Assembly (NCBI GenBank): GCA_038396585.1
Contig: CP121691.1
Coordinates: 3,720,001-3,784,000, forward strand
Direction of reading: 5' to 3'
Length of the DNA: 64,000 nt
From: Vallitaleaceae bacterium 9-2
Lineage (GTDB): Bacteria > Bacillota > Clostridia > Lachnospirales > Vallitaleaceae
Every line of letters begins with the position of its first letter. The stretch's first letter is position 1. The notes beneath the pieces were generated by a model. That model searched no databases. It worked only from the letters and a program-made list of their open reading frames with translations, and was not told the DNA's origin. Positions 25,911 to 34,156 of this stretch are shown piece after piece. Both the position numbers and the translations under genes were made by a program.

Positions 25911-28085
25911 CTATTTTTTTATTATCTTCGTATCTTCCTGGGTCACATGAACTTCATAAATCTGATTCTTAATTTTCATACAAAAAGAATATTCCTCCCA
26001 GTTTTTGGGGATTTGCGGACGAAACTTTGGCATATTATCTTCCATTCTAAATCCTGCAAAACCGTAGACAATCCCCAACCAGGCTCCTGCCATATTGGCA
26101 GCATGTATACCATCCTTGGCATTATGATGGATATCCTCGATATCTGTTTTTGCCGTTTTCATATAGTATTCATAGCTTTTATCCAGCTCATCCAGTTCTG
26201 CCGCCATAATACCATAGATACAATTTGACAACGAGGAATCATGTGTCGTTATTTTTTCATAATACTCAAAATCTCGCCTCTTTTGTTCTAAGGAAAATCT
26301 TGTCGGCTGCAATAGCTCTGCCAAAACTACATCTGCTTGTTTACATACCTGATGCCTATATAGTGTCAACGGATGATAGTGCATCAATAGTGGGTAGTTT
26401 TCCTTAGGCGTATTCTTAAAATCCCATACCGGTTTTGATAAAAACCCATCATCTTGGGCATAAATCTGTAACGTTTGATCATAAGGCACATACATATCTT
26501 TTACAGCCTTTTTGGCCTTCGCATAATCAAATCCCTCTAATAAGGTTGACACCTTTAGATTATGGCGTTTTTCCTTGCTCTTATCCTCTGACAAGAGCTT
26601 GAGTAAAAACATAAATGCATCTTGCACCATAATATTGGTGTATGTATTATTATTCACTAAACAAGAATACTCATCTGGCCCTGTAACCTCATGAATACAA
26701 AAGCGTCCTTGATAATCGACATGCCCAATATCTAACCACAGATTTGCAATCTCAAGCAAAAGCTCCAAACCAAAGTCTTGCATAAACTCCCAATCTTGGG
26801 TTGCCTCATAATAGAGCTTGATTCCATATGCAATATCTGCATTAATATGATATTGTGCAGTTCCTGCCGGAAAAAACGATGAACATTCTTCACCATTAAT
26901 TGTACGCCAAGGAAATAGGACGCCTTGTTGATGTCCCATCTGCTTGCTACGGATTCTTGCCTTTTCAAGGGTATTATAGCGAAACATCAAAAGGGCTTTT
27001 GCAATGTCTGGATTTGTATAAATATAAAATGGAAGCATATAGATTTCTGTGTCCCAAAAGTAATGCCCTTCATAACCTTCCCCTGTCATTGCTTTTGCGC
27101 TTATATTCGTATAGCCGTCTTTTCCCACATTTTGGGTTAGATGATATAGGTTTAAGCGAATAGCTTTTTGCATACTCTCATCACCTTTTATGACAATATC
27201 CATGCTTTCCCACTGTTGGCGCCACCATGCTTGATGCTCTTTTAGCCTTGCCGCATAACCGGCTTTTGCCAATTCTATAACTTGAGCCTTCCCATCCTCT
27301 TGCTCATTTTTGTCCATCCAAATATATTTATATAATGTAAGCATCGTGTCCTGATTAAACGTTCCTGCCCACGTATTCGCCTCTACCTTGACCTTCTCAT
27401 CATTGACGCAAAACGTATTAAACACATGACAGTTATACTGCAACTTGGAATATTTTGTTGTTCCACTGACCAAAAGCATATTCGCATTTTCTTCATGACG
27501 TATAATGGTCATCGGTTCTTCTTTAAATTCGACACCTATTCTAGGATCATCTTCCTTACTAATGTTATGGCGTTGCGTCGCAATCATCGATTTTACTTCA
27601 TAGTTCCCTTCCCCTTCATGAAACTGAATGGTGTATTTCATGCATATCAGATGTTTATGAATACTGGATGCAAAACGTGTCGAGCATATAGTAGCAACCG
27701 TTCCTTTTTTTGTCTCCCATCTAAACGCACGGTTTAAACATCCTGTTTGTAAGTCCAGTTCACGCTTATAGTTTGATATCAAGCTACTTTCTAAGGATAG
27801 TTCTTCATCATCTACATAGACTTGGACCACTTTTGGATCCGCTAAATTTAACATTACTTGACTTTGTTGCGGATAGGCAGTGAATTTTTCCCCATAATTG
27901 AGATCATAAAATTCATAGAATCCATTCAAGTACGTCCCGTGATGTCCAAAAGATAGATTCGCTTCTTCATAACTTCCTCGAAGGCTTAAGTATCCATTGC
28001 TTATGGTCATCAATGATTCATTTTTCAAATACTCTTGTCTGTCAATTTCTGTTTCTATATATTTCCACTGATTATCATTTGACAT
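25911..28085 (-). CDS. GH65 family disaccharide phosphorylase
   Basis: A 724-residue GH65 enzyme with an N-terminal beta-sandwich (about 1-270), a linker, an alpha/alpha barrel and a short C-terminal beta domain. The catalytic acid is E472 in HEVTGPDEYS, and GEGYEGHYFWDTEIYMLPF is the usual family block. Members split alpha-glucobioses such as maltose, kojibiose, nigerose or glucosyl-rhamnose with phosphate to give beta-glucose 1-phosphate; sequence alone does not tell which. It ends an operon with a sugar ABC importer under a LacI regulator. I saw no beta-phosphoglucomutase gene here, which such a pathway needs. AAGGATGG precedes the ATG. Confidence 0.92.
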   Translation of the reverse strand: MSNDNQWKYIETEIDRQEYLKNESLMTISNGYLSLRGSYEEANLSFGHHGTYLNGFYEFYDLNYGEKFTAYPQQSQVMLNLADPKVVQVYVDDEELSLESSLISNYKRELDLQTGCLNRAFRWETKKGTVATICSTRFASSIHKHLICMKYTIQFHEGEGNYEVKSMIATQRHNISKEDDPRIGVEFKEEPMTIIRHEENANMLLVSGTTKYSKLQYNCHVFNTFCVNDEKVKVEANTWAGTFNQDTMLTLYKYIWMDKNEQEDGKAQVIELAKAGYAARLKEHQAWWRQQWESMDIVIKGDESMQKAIRLNLYHLTQNVGKDGYTNISAKAMTGEGYEGHYFWDTEIYMLPFYIYTNPDIAKALLMFRYNTLEKARIRSKQMGHQQGVLFPWRTINGEECSSFFPAGTAQYHINADIAYGIKLYYEATQDWEFMQDFGLELLLEIANLWLDIGHVDYQGRFCIHEVTGPDEYSCLVNNNTYTNIMVQDAFMFLLKLLSEDKSKEKRHNLKVSTLLEGFDYAKAKKAVKDMYVPYDQTLQIYAQDDGFLSKPVWDFKNTPKENYPLLMHYHPLTLYRHQVCKQADVVLAELLQPTRFSLEQKRRDFEYYEKITTHDSSLSNCIYGIMAAELDELDKSYEYYMKTAKTDIEDIHHNAKDGIHAANMAGAWLGIVYGFAGFRMEDNMPKFRPQIPKNWEEYSFCMKIKNQIYEVHVTQEDTKIIKK

Positions 28086-28111
28086 ATTTAACCATCCTTA
28101 ATTCATATCGT

Positions 28112-28948
28112 TTATTTTACGGCCCCTGAAGCGACGCCTTTAATAATATATTTTTGTGCTGCTATATAAAATACAATAATTGGTAAAATGGCCAACAACA
28201 ACCCTGCCATCGCCATATTCCATTGAATTGTAAATTGTCCAAAAAATGACGCCGTTGATAATGGAATCGTACGCAATTGTTTATCCGAAAGCACTAGTGA
28301 CGGCAATAAAAAGTCATTCCAAATCCAAATCATATCAAGAATCATCACGGTCACTGTTACAGGTTTTAACAACGGAAAAACAATTTTCCAAAAAACACGG
28401 AACTTGTTGCATCCATCAATCACTGCGGCTTCTTCAAGAGACCGAGGTATGGCTTTGATAAACCCGTGATACAAAAATACAGCCATACTTGCACCAAAAC
28501 CAAGGTTCATATAGACAAGGCCAAATAAGGAATTGATAAATGGCAGCCCTGTTTTTTGAGACAATGAACTCATCACTTGCATCAGTGGCATCATTAATGT
28601 TTGAAACGGAATCAGCATTGTCGCCACAAAAACCATGAACAAAACTTTACTCACGATATTATCCACACGTACAATCATCCACGCCGCCATTGATGCCAAT
28701 ATGACAATAACAAAAAGCGATGTTGACGTCACGATAAATGAATTCTTGAATGCTTGTACAATATGCATTTTTTCCATGGCTTCCACAAAATAGACAAAGT
28801 CTAGACTATGTGGGAGCGCCAGCATATTTTCATATAGCTCAGCTCTATTTTTAAACGCATTGGTAACCACAATATACACTGGAGATAAGTAAACCATGCA
28901 TAGAAGAATAAATCCTATTTCTGCAACTATTCGCATTATTTTTTTCAT
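28112..28948 (-). CDS. Sugar ABC transporter permease, MalG type
   Basis: A 278-residue permease with six membrane segments and the EAA loop SLEEAAVIDGCNKFRVFWKIVFP. It pairs with the MalF-type permease whose stop overlaps its ATG by one base (TAATG). The end IIKGVASGAVK is typical of CUT1 permeases. It likely imports an alpha-glucoside that the downstream GH65 enzyme phosphorolyses. The ATPase gene is not in the cluster. Confidence 0.92.
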   Translation of the reverse strand: MKKIMRIVAEIGFILLCMVYLSPVYIVVTNAFKNRAELYENMLALPHSLDFVYFVEAMEKMHIVQAFKNSFIVTSTSLFVIVILASMAAWMIVRVDNIVSKVLFMVFVATMLIPFQTLMMPLMQVMSSLSQKTGLPFINSLFGLVYMNLGFGASMAVFLYHGFIKAIPRSLEEAAVIDGCNKFRVFWKIVFPLLKPVTVTVMILDMIWIWNDFLLPSLVLSDKQLRTIPLSTASFFGQFTIQWNMAMAGLLLAILPIIVFYIAAQKYIIKGVASGAVK

Positions 28949-29823
28949 TACATGGACACCTCTCTTTTTTTAGTGATGGCAACTTGGACTAATGTGATGA
29001 CCGCAACACTTAGGAAAAATATCATCGCTTTTGCTTGTCCATAGCCATAATTATTCAATGAAAATATTTCATTATAAATATTCATAGCAAACATTTCCGT
29101 AGCATTGTTGGGGCCTCCACCAGTTAAGGAAAAGTTAACGTCAAATATTTTAAAACTCATTGATAAGGTTAAAAACAGACAAATTGTAATGGATTGCATA
29201 ATCATCGGTAGCTTGATATGCAACAACAAGTGCCAAAAACCTGCACCATCCACTTTTCCGGCTTCAATGACATCCTCTGGAATGGATTGTATTCCTGTAA
29301 TATAGATAATCATCACATAGCCTGCCATTTGCCAAGTAGAGACAATTACAATGGCAACCAAGGCCAAGTCAGGGTCCGTCAGCCAATTAAAAAATATATG
29401 GGTCAGTCCTGTCATCTCGCCTACAGAACGCAACATATCTGAAAAAATAAATTTCCAAATATATCCTAAAATCAAGCCCCCAATAAGATATGGCATAAAA
29501 AGCATCGTACGTCCTAAGTTTCTTAATTTCAACTTACTGGTAACGATGAGTGCAAAACTAAATCCTAAAATGTTAATTATAACAACCGCTAAAACTGTAT
29601 AATATAATGTATGTCCCGCTGACGTCAAAAAACGCTGGTCACTAAATAATTTCAGATAATTGTCTAGTCCTACAAATATTTTGGGGTTTAGCGGCATCCC
29701 ATCCCAGGAAAAAAACGAGTACCCGATCCCCATAAAAAAAGGAACAATAACAACACTAATAAAAACTAGTGTTAGGGGTAATACAAACAGTAAATACCAC
29801 AACATATCTTTTTTCTTTCTCAT
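28948..29823 (-). CDS. Sugar ABC transporter permease, MalF type
   Basis: A 291-residue permease with six membrane segments. The EAA loop reads VIEAGKVDGAGFWHLLLHIKLP, and SLTGGGPNNATEMFAMNIY is a typical MalF/UgpA-family periplasmic segment. GGAGGCATGAC precedes the ATG. It is translationally coupled to the MalG-type gene and separated from the binding-protein gene by a long hairpin. Confidence 0.92.
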   Translation of the reverse strand: MRKKKDMLWYLLFVLPLTLVFISVVIVPFFMGIGYSFFSWDGMPLNPKIFVGLDNYLKLFSDQRFLTSAGHTLYYTVLAVVIINILGFSFALIVTSKLKLRNLGRTMLFMPYLIGGLILGYIWKFIFSDMLRSVGEMTGLTHIFFNWLTDPDLALVAIVIVSTWQMAGYVMIIYITGIQSIPEDVIEAGKVDGAGFWHLLLHIKLPMIMQSITICLFLTLSMSFKIFDVNFSLTGGGPNNATEMFAMNIYNEIFSLNNYGYGQAKAMIFFLSVAVITLVQVAITKKREVSM

Positions 29824-29854
29824 GTCATGCCTCCAATCAATGTATTGTAACTTT

Positions 29855-29888
29855 AAAGAAATCTAATGCGCATGCATTAGATTTCTTT
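29855..29888. repeat. Intercistronic 15-bp palindromic hairpin
   Basis: A perfect 15-base stem, AAAGAAATCTAATGC and its complement around a GCAT loop, lies between the binding-protein stop and the MalF-type permease. On the minus strand it is followed only by TTTAAAG, so it is a weak terminator. It more likely protects the binding-protein mRNA or lowers read-through into the permeases. Confidence 0.8.
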
Positions 29889-29910
29889 ATGAATAATATG
29901 CATTTAGGTT

Positions 29911-31218
29911 TTACTTACCCGCTTCAACAAAAGCTTCCGTTAGTTTTGTTAATAACTCCTCTGCACTCATATCTGTTGTAAAGAATTCTTCTGCGACCGG
30001 AACGAGATAGACATCAACAATTCCAGCTGGCCAATATGTTGACATTGGCCAAGATATTGTTTTTCCTTCTGCTGTATATCGTGCTACTTCCGCTGAAAGT
30101 GGATCAAGATCTGCGTTATCAACAGATTTTAGAATCGGAATGAACCCAAACTCTTCGCTTAAATATCTTTGTCCATTTTCACTGGTATATAACCATTCAA
30201 GAAATGCCTGTCCTGCTTGAATCTCTTCAGGTGCCGCCTGAGAGTTAACGTACCAGCTTGATGGTACACTAACTGCAATCTTATCATTACCTGCAATCGG
30301 CAATGGCATCATACCCATTTCAAAGTCAAGATCATAATCAGCAAACATTCCATATACCCAGTTACCTTGGTGAATTGATGCTGTTTTACCTGTAGCAAAA
30401 TCACCTGTTTGTATATCATAATTAACATCCAACGGACTCACTGTATTTTCACGAACATCTACCATTAATTTTGCAAATTCAACAAACTCATTGTAGTCAT
30501 TCATGGTAACTTCACCTGCAATCAATTGCTCTGTAAAAGCTTGTGGGTCTTCAACAAGTGCAAAGGGTGTATTTAAAATATGACCAATCATAAAATAGCT
30601 TTCTTGAGATAGGCTAAATCCATTAAGCCCTTCTGCTTGCTTTTCTATTAACATGGCTTCAAAAGCATCAATATCTTTAACCACTGTAGGCTCAATCATA
30701 GACTTATTATATACGACTCCAAAGCCTTCAACTGTATAAGGAACACCTACAAGTTTTCCATCAATAACATCTGCCATGCCCTCTGCAATATCATCTGCAA
30801 AAGAAATATCACTTAAATCTGCCAAGTATGGTGTTAATTCTATAGATTCCGATCCCGGTGCCAAACTAAAAACTGTGGGTCCTTGATTGTTACTTAATCG
30901 AATTCTTAACTGTTGAAGATAATCATCTCCTGTTGTTCCCCACACTTCAACTTCAACACCTGTCTCTTGCTCATATTCCTTTGCTAGCGCCTCAAGTTGA
31001 TCAATAATTTCTACTTTGGATTGAAAGACCACAATCTTATCCACTGACTCTGCATCTGCATCCTTTGTCGCATCTGTCTCTGAACTTTCAGACGTACTTG
31101 CTGGCTCACCGCCATCCTTACCTCCATCGCTATCCGATGTATTCGCGCATGCTGTAAGCAACATACTCATAACCAATAATACTGCAATTAAGTGACTAAC
31201 TCCTCTTTTTGTTTTCAT
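29911..31218 (-). CDS. Sugar-binding lipoprotein of ABC transporter (family 1)
   Basis: A 435-residue binding protein. The signal peptide ends in the lipobox LTAC (C24), followed by an acidic Ser/Asp/Glu linker to about residue 58 and then a MalE-like two-lobed domain. It is first in the operon with two permeases and a GH65 enzyme, so a short alpha-glucoside is the likely ligand. AGGAGGG precedes the ATG. A consensus promoter with a LacI-type operator lies just upstream. Confidence 0.92.
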   Translation of the reverse strand: MKTKRGVSHLIAVLLVMSMLLTACANTSDSDGGKDGGEPASTSESSETDATKDADAESVDKIVVFQSKVEIIDQLEALAKEYEQETGVEVEVWGTTGDDYLQQLRIRLSNNQGPTVFSLAPGSESIELTPYLADLSDISFADDIAEGMADVIDGKLVGVPYTVEGFGVVYNKSMIEPTVVKDIDAFEAMLIEKQAEGLNGFSLSQESYFMIGHILNTPFALVEDPQAFTEQLIAGEVTMNDYNEFVEFAKLMVDVRENTVSPLDVNYDIQTGDFATGKTASIHQGNWVYGMFADYDLDFEMGMMPLPIAGNDKIAVSVPSSWYVNSQAAPEEIQAGQAFLEWLYTSENGQRYLSEEFGFIPILKSVDNADLDPLSAEVARYTAEGKTISWPMSTYWPAGIVDVYLVPVAEEFFTTDMSAEELLTKLTEAFVEAGK

Positions 31219-31240
31219 AATAGCCCTCCTATTTTGTTTG

Positions 31241-31254
31241 GTAAAACGTTATAC
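31241..31254. promoter_or_regulatory. LacI-family operator overlapping the transcription start of the GH65 operon
   Basis: GTAAAACGTTATAC is a 14-base near-palindrome (12 of 14 symmetric) with the central CG typical of LacI/GalR operators. On the minus strand it begins 4 bases after the -10 box, so a bound repressor would cover the start point. The LacI gene is adjacent. Confidence 0.75.
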
Positions 31255-31258
31255 TAGG

Positions 31259-31287
31259 ATTATAGGCTAGCCTTTATGCTTTGTCAA
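31259..31287 (-). promoter_or_regulatory. Consensus sigma-A promoter of the sugar ABC / GH65 operon
   Basis: TTGACA, a 17-base spacer and TATAAT on the minus strand match the sigma-A consensus in all twelve positions. It lies about 40 bases before the binding-protein ATG and is followed directly by the LacI-type operator. Confidence 0.9.
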
Positions 31288-31346
31288 CGCTTTTTTGTTT
31301 TTTATTAGTTATTATATACAAAAAAAGTATGTATCAACAGGTTTTT

Positions 31347-31358
31347 TAAACGTTTAAT
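31347..31358. promoter_or_regulatory. Second LacI-type palindrome upstream of the GH65 operon promoter
   Basis: TTAAACGTTTAA is a perfect 12-base palindrome with a central CG. Its centre is 105 bases from that of the promoter-proximal operator, about ten helical turns, which would suit DNA looping by a tetrameric or bridging repressor. Binding is inferred. Confidence 0.5.
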
Positions 31359-31432
31359 CCAAACCTATGAATACACACTTTTCATTTCATTGTTCTTTTT
31401 AATAAAACACAATGTTTTTTTACTAAAACATT

Positions 31433-32404
31433 TTACTTTCGATCCGGTGTCGTCTCTCGCCAAATAACTTTTGCCTCTACCAAAATATCATGCATCTGTT
31501 TTTTTCCTTTTATATATTCAATCAAATACTTTGCTGCGATAAACCCAAGCTCATACTTAGGAATATCCACAGTAGTAAGCCCCATAATTTGGGCAGATTG
31601 TTCATTATCAAATCCTGTAACTGCAACATCTTGAGGGACACGATGTCCATTTTCTTCTAAGGCTTTGATTGCACCAAGCGCCATATTGTCATTTGCACAC
31701 ACAAAGACTTCTGGAAGCTCTTGGCTTAAGATAAAAATCTTAGCTGCCAGATATCCACTTTTTTCCCGGTAATTCCCAGCATAATAGTAGTTTTCACTAA
31801 ATTCAATGGCATTGAGTTCAAGCACATCCCGAAAAGCTTTGTAACGCTCAATTGTATCCAGTGTATGTTCCGGTCCCGCAATAAACGCAAATTTTTTATA
31901 GCCTTTGTCGACAAGACCTTGAACTAGTTTTTTCATCGGATTATAGTTGTCGATAATAACACTTTTTATATTTGGATTATCGATTTTGCGATCTAACACA
32001 ACAATTGGATATTTTCGACTGGCAACGCTAATTAATAGTTCATCAGGAATTTTTTCGTCTAGAACGATACTACCTGCACTCATGTTGCTACGCATAAATT
32101 TTTCACATGATTTTTCTGTGATGATTGCAAGATCATAATCATAATCATTGACACAATCACTCATTCCATGAATGATTTTCAAATAAAAGCTTCGGTCAAA
32201 ATCGCCAAAATTAAATAACAGCACATTACTTTTCCCTGATTTTAAAGCTCGTCCGGCACTGTTAGGATAATAATTTAGCTCTTTACAAATGTTTAAAACA
32301 CGTTCTCGTGTTTCTTTACCTACATTTTTTCGTCCGTTTAATACATTTGAAACTGTAGAAATTGATACACCTGCTTTTTTTGCCACATCCTTTATTCCAC
32401 TCAT
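31433..32404 (-). CDS. LacI-family transcriptional repressor
   Basis: A 323-residue repressor with the LacI DNA-binding head (GIKDVAKKAGVSISTVSNVLNG), hinge helix region (NSAGRALKSGKS) and a periplasmic-binding-like effector domain. The open frame starts 9 codons earlier, but AAGGAG lies 6 bases before ATG 32404 and homology begins there. It is upstream of and co-oriented with the ABC/GH65 operon, whose promoter carries LacI-type sites. It is therefore the likely repressor, induced by the imported sugar or a derivative. Confidence 0.92.
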   Translation of the reverse strand: MSGIKDVAKKAGVSISTVSNVLNGRKNVGKETRERVLNICKELNYYPNSAGRALKSGKSNVLLFNFGDFDRSFYLKIIHGMSDCVNDYDYDLAIITEKSCEKFMRSNMSAGSIVLDEKIPDELLISVASRKYPIVVLDRKIDNPNIKSVIIDNYNPMKKLVQGLVDKGYKKFAFIAGPEHTLDTIERYKAFRDVLELNAIEFSENYYYAGNYREKSGYLAAKIFILSQELPEVFVCANDNMALGAIKALEENGHRVPQDVAVTGFDNEQSAQIMGLTTVDIPKYELGFIAAKYLIEYIKGKKQMHDILVEAKVIWRETTPDRK

Positions 32405-32453
32405 ATCGCTCTCCTTATCAACAAATTTCATATAGTTATTATACTACTTTTTA

Positions 32454-32474
32454 GTAAAATCACAAACATTTTAC
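32454..32474. promoter_or_regulatory. Inverted repeat at the LacI gene promoter
   Basis: GTAAAAT and ATTTTAC, perfectly complementary and 7 bases apart, sit over the upstream part of a minus-strand promoter whose -10 (TATAAT) lies about 20 bases nearer the LacI gene. It may be an autoregulatory site. It lacks the central CG of the other operators, so the protein that binds it is uncertain. Confidence 0.4.
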
Positions 32475-32523
32475 CAATTCGAAGCGAGATTTTAAAAACT
32501 CCTTTACTTATCTTCGTACCTGA

Positions 32524-32544
32524 TTTACTATATAATATAGTAAA
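32524..32544. promoter_or_regulatory. Perfect 21-bp palindrome overlapping the DUF1846 gene -10 box
   Basis: Ten bases TTTACTATAT are repeated in exact inverse around a central A, and the TATAAT -10 candidate (32531-32536) lies in the middle. The position, about 20 bases before the ATG, fits a repressor operator. Confidence 0.5.
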
Positions 32545-32564
32545 TCTAAACTCTGGAGGATATT

Positions 32565-34073
32565 ATGAAAAAAGGTTTCGACCCCAAAAAATATTTAGAA
32601 GAACAATCCAAATATATTCTAGAACGTGTGGACAATTATGATAAACTATATCTTGAATTTGGCGGCAAATTACTCTTTGATATGCATGCGAAACGTGTGT
32701 TGCCCGGCTATGATGAAAATGCAAAGCTTGAACTTTTAAAAAAATTACGTGATAAGCTAGAAATCATCATCTGTCTCTATGCTGGCGACCTTGAACGTAA
32801 CAAAATCCGCAGCGATTTTGGAATTTCGTATGATATGGACGTCTATAAGCTTATTGATGACTTACGTTCACAAAATCTTCTTGTCAATAGCGTAGTCATC
32901 ACGCGCTATGATAATCAACCTTCTGCCAACGTCTTTATCAATAAACTGGCACAAAAAGGCATCAAAGTCTATAAACATCAATCAACAAAAGGCTATCCTA
33001 CAGATATCGACACTATTGTCAGTGAAGAAGGCTACGGTCAAAACCCATACATCGAAACGTCTAAGCCTATTATTGCCGTTACCGGACCTGGCCCTGGTAG
33101 TGGAAAACTTGCCACATGCCTTAGCCAACTCTATCATGAAAACAAGATGGGTAATCGTATTGGCTACTCGAAGTTTGAGACCTTCCCCGTATGGAACCTG
33201 GCACTAAAGCATCCGGTCAACATCGCTTATGAAGCTGCTACTGCTGATTTAAAAGACGTGAATATGCTGGACTCTTTTCACATTGAAGCCTATAACGAAG
33301 TAGCTGTCAATTATAATCGCGATATGGAAACCTTCCCTGTGCTTAAGCGCATTATCGAAAAAATAACCGGTGTAGATTCACACTATCAATCACCAACGGA
33401 TATGGGTGTCAATTGTATTGCAAGCGGTATAGTGGATGATGAAATCGTACGAGAGGCTTCACGCCAAGAAATTATTCGCCGATACTTTAAAACAAGTTGC
33501 GAATATAAGAAAGGCTTAACCGATCAGGAGACACTTGATCGCATTAAATTAATCATGGATGAGATGAAGATTAAGATTACTGACCGCGCTGTCGTTGAAC
33601 CGGCTTGGAGATATCTTGAAGAACTAGACACTTCACATCCAGAGCAATCTTCCCATCACGTCGTCTCCATCGAACTGTGTAAGGGTCACATCGTTACCGG
33701 TAGAACCAGTGATATCATGGACGCCTCAGCAGCCGCCATCCTTAATGCTGTCAAACATTATGCAAAGATTGAAGATGATGTCCATCTCCTTGCACCTGCT
33801 ATTTTAGATCCGATTATTCGTCTCAAAAAAGAGAATCTGGGCAACCATTTTCCAATCCTTAACAGCGAGGAAGTCCTTCTTGCTCTAAGTATTAGCGCCG
33901 CTTTTAACCCGATTGCTCAAGTGGCTCTTGATAATTTGTATAAACTTAAAAACTGTCAAGCCCACTCCACAAGTATACTTAGTGCCAATAATGAAAGTAC
34001 CTACCGCAAGCTAGAACTGGAATTCACCTGTGATCCGGCCTTCTCCTCCGATAGTTTATTCTACAACAACTAA
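32565..34073 (+). CDS. DUF1846 / UPF0371 family protein
   Basis: A 502-residue cytoplasmic protein matching the DUF1846 (UPF0371) family from [20 protein letters not shown] at the start to the HST and NNES segments near the end. A glycine-rich loop ([16 protein letters not shown]) resembles a nucleotide-binding P-loop at about residue 177. The family is widespread in Firmicutes and has no agreed function. GGAGGATATT precedes the ATG. It stands alone between the divergent LacI gene and a convergent GH3 gene, with a shared terminator. Confidence 0.9.
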   Translation: MKKGFDPKKYLEEQSKYILERVDNYDKLYLEFGGKLLFDMHAKRVLPGYDENAKLELLKKLRDKLEIIICLYAGDLERNKIRSDFGISYDMDVYKLIDDLRSQNLLVNSVVITRYDNQPSANVFINKLAQKGIKVYKHQSTKGYPTDIDTIVSEEGYGQNPYIETSKPIIAVTGPGPGSGKLATCLSQLYHENKMGNRIGYSKFETFPVWNLALKHPVNIAYEAATADLKDVNMLDSFHIEAYNEVAVNYNRDMETFPVLKRIIEKITGVDSHYQSPTDMGVNCIASGIVDDEIVREASRQEIIRRYFKTSCEYKKGLTDQETLDRIKLIMDEMKIKITDRAVVEPAWRYLEELDTSHPEQSSHHVVSIELCKGHIVTGRTSDIMDASAAAILNAVKHYAKIEDDVHLLAPAILDPIIRLKKENLGNHFPILNSEEVLLALSISAAFNPIAQVALDNLYKLKNCQAHSTSILSANNESTYRKLELEFTCDPAFSSDSLFYNN

Positions 34074-34107
34074 AAACCATCCCTTCGGTTCTTATAAAGA
34101 ATCTTGT

Positions 34108-34146
34108 AAAAAAAGCAATACCCCTTAATGGAGTATTGCTTTTTTG
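34108..34146. terminator. Bidirectional intrinsic terminator between DUF1846 and GH3 genes
   Basis: A 12-base stem AAAAAGCAATAC / GTATTGCTTTTT with a 10-base loop is flanked by A on one side and T on the other, so it can stop transcription from both convergent genes. Confidence 0.85.
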
Positions 34147-34156
34147 TTTCCTTACT

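Noticed and set aside
29855-29888. Long palindrome as a true transcription terminator
   Set aside because: The stem is strong but no adequate T run follows on either strand, and it lies inside an apparent operon.
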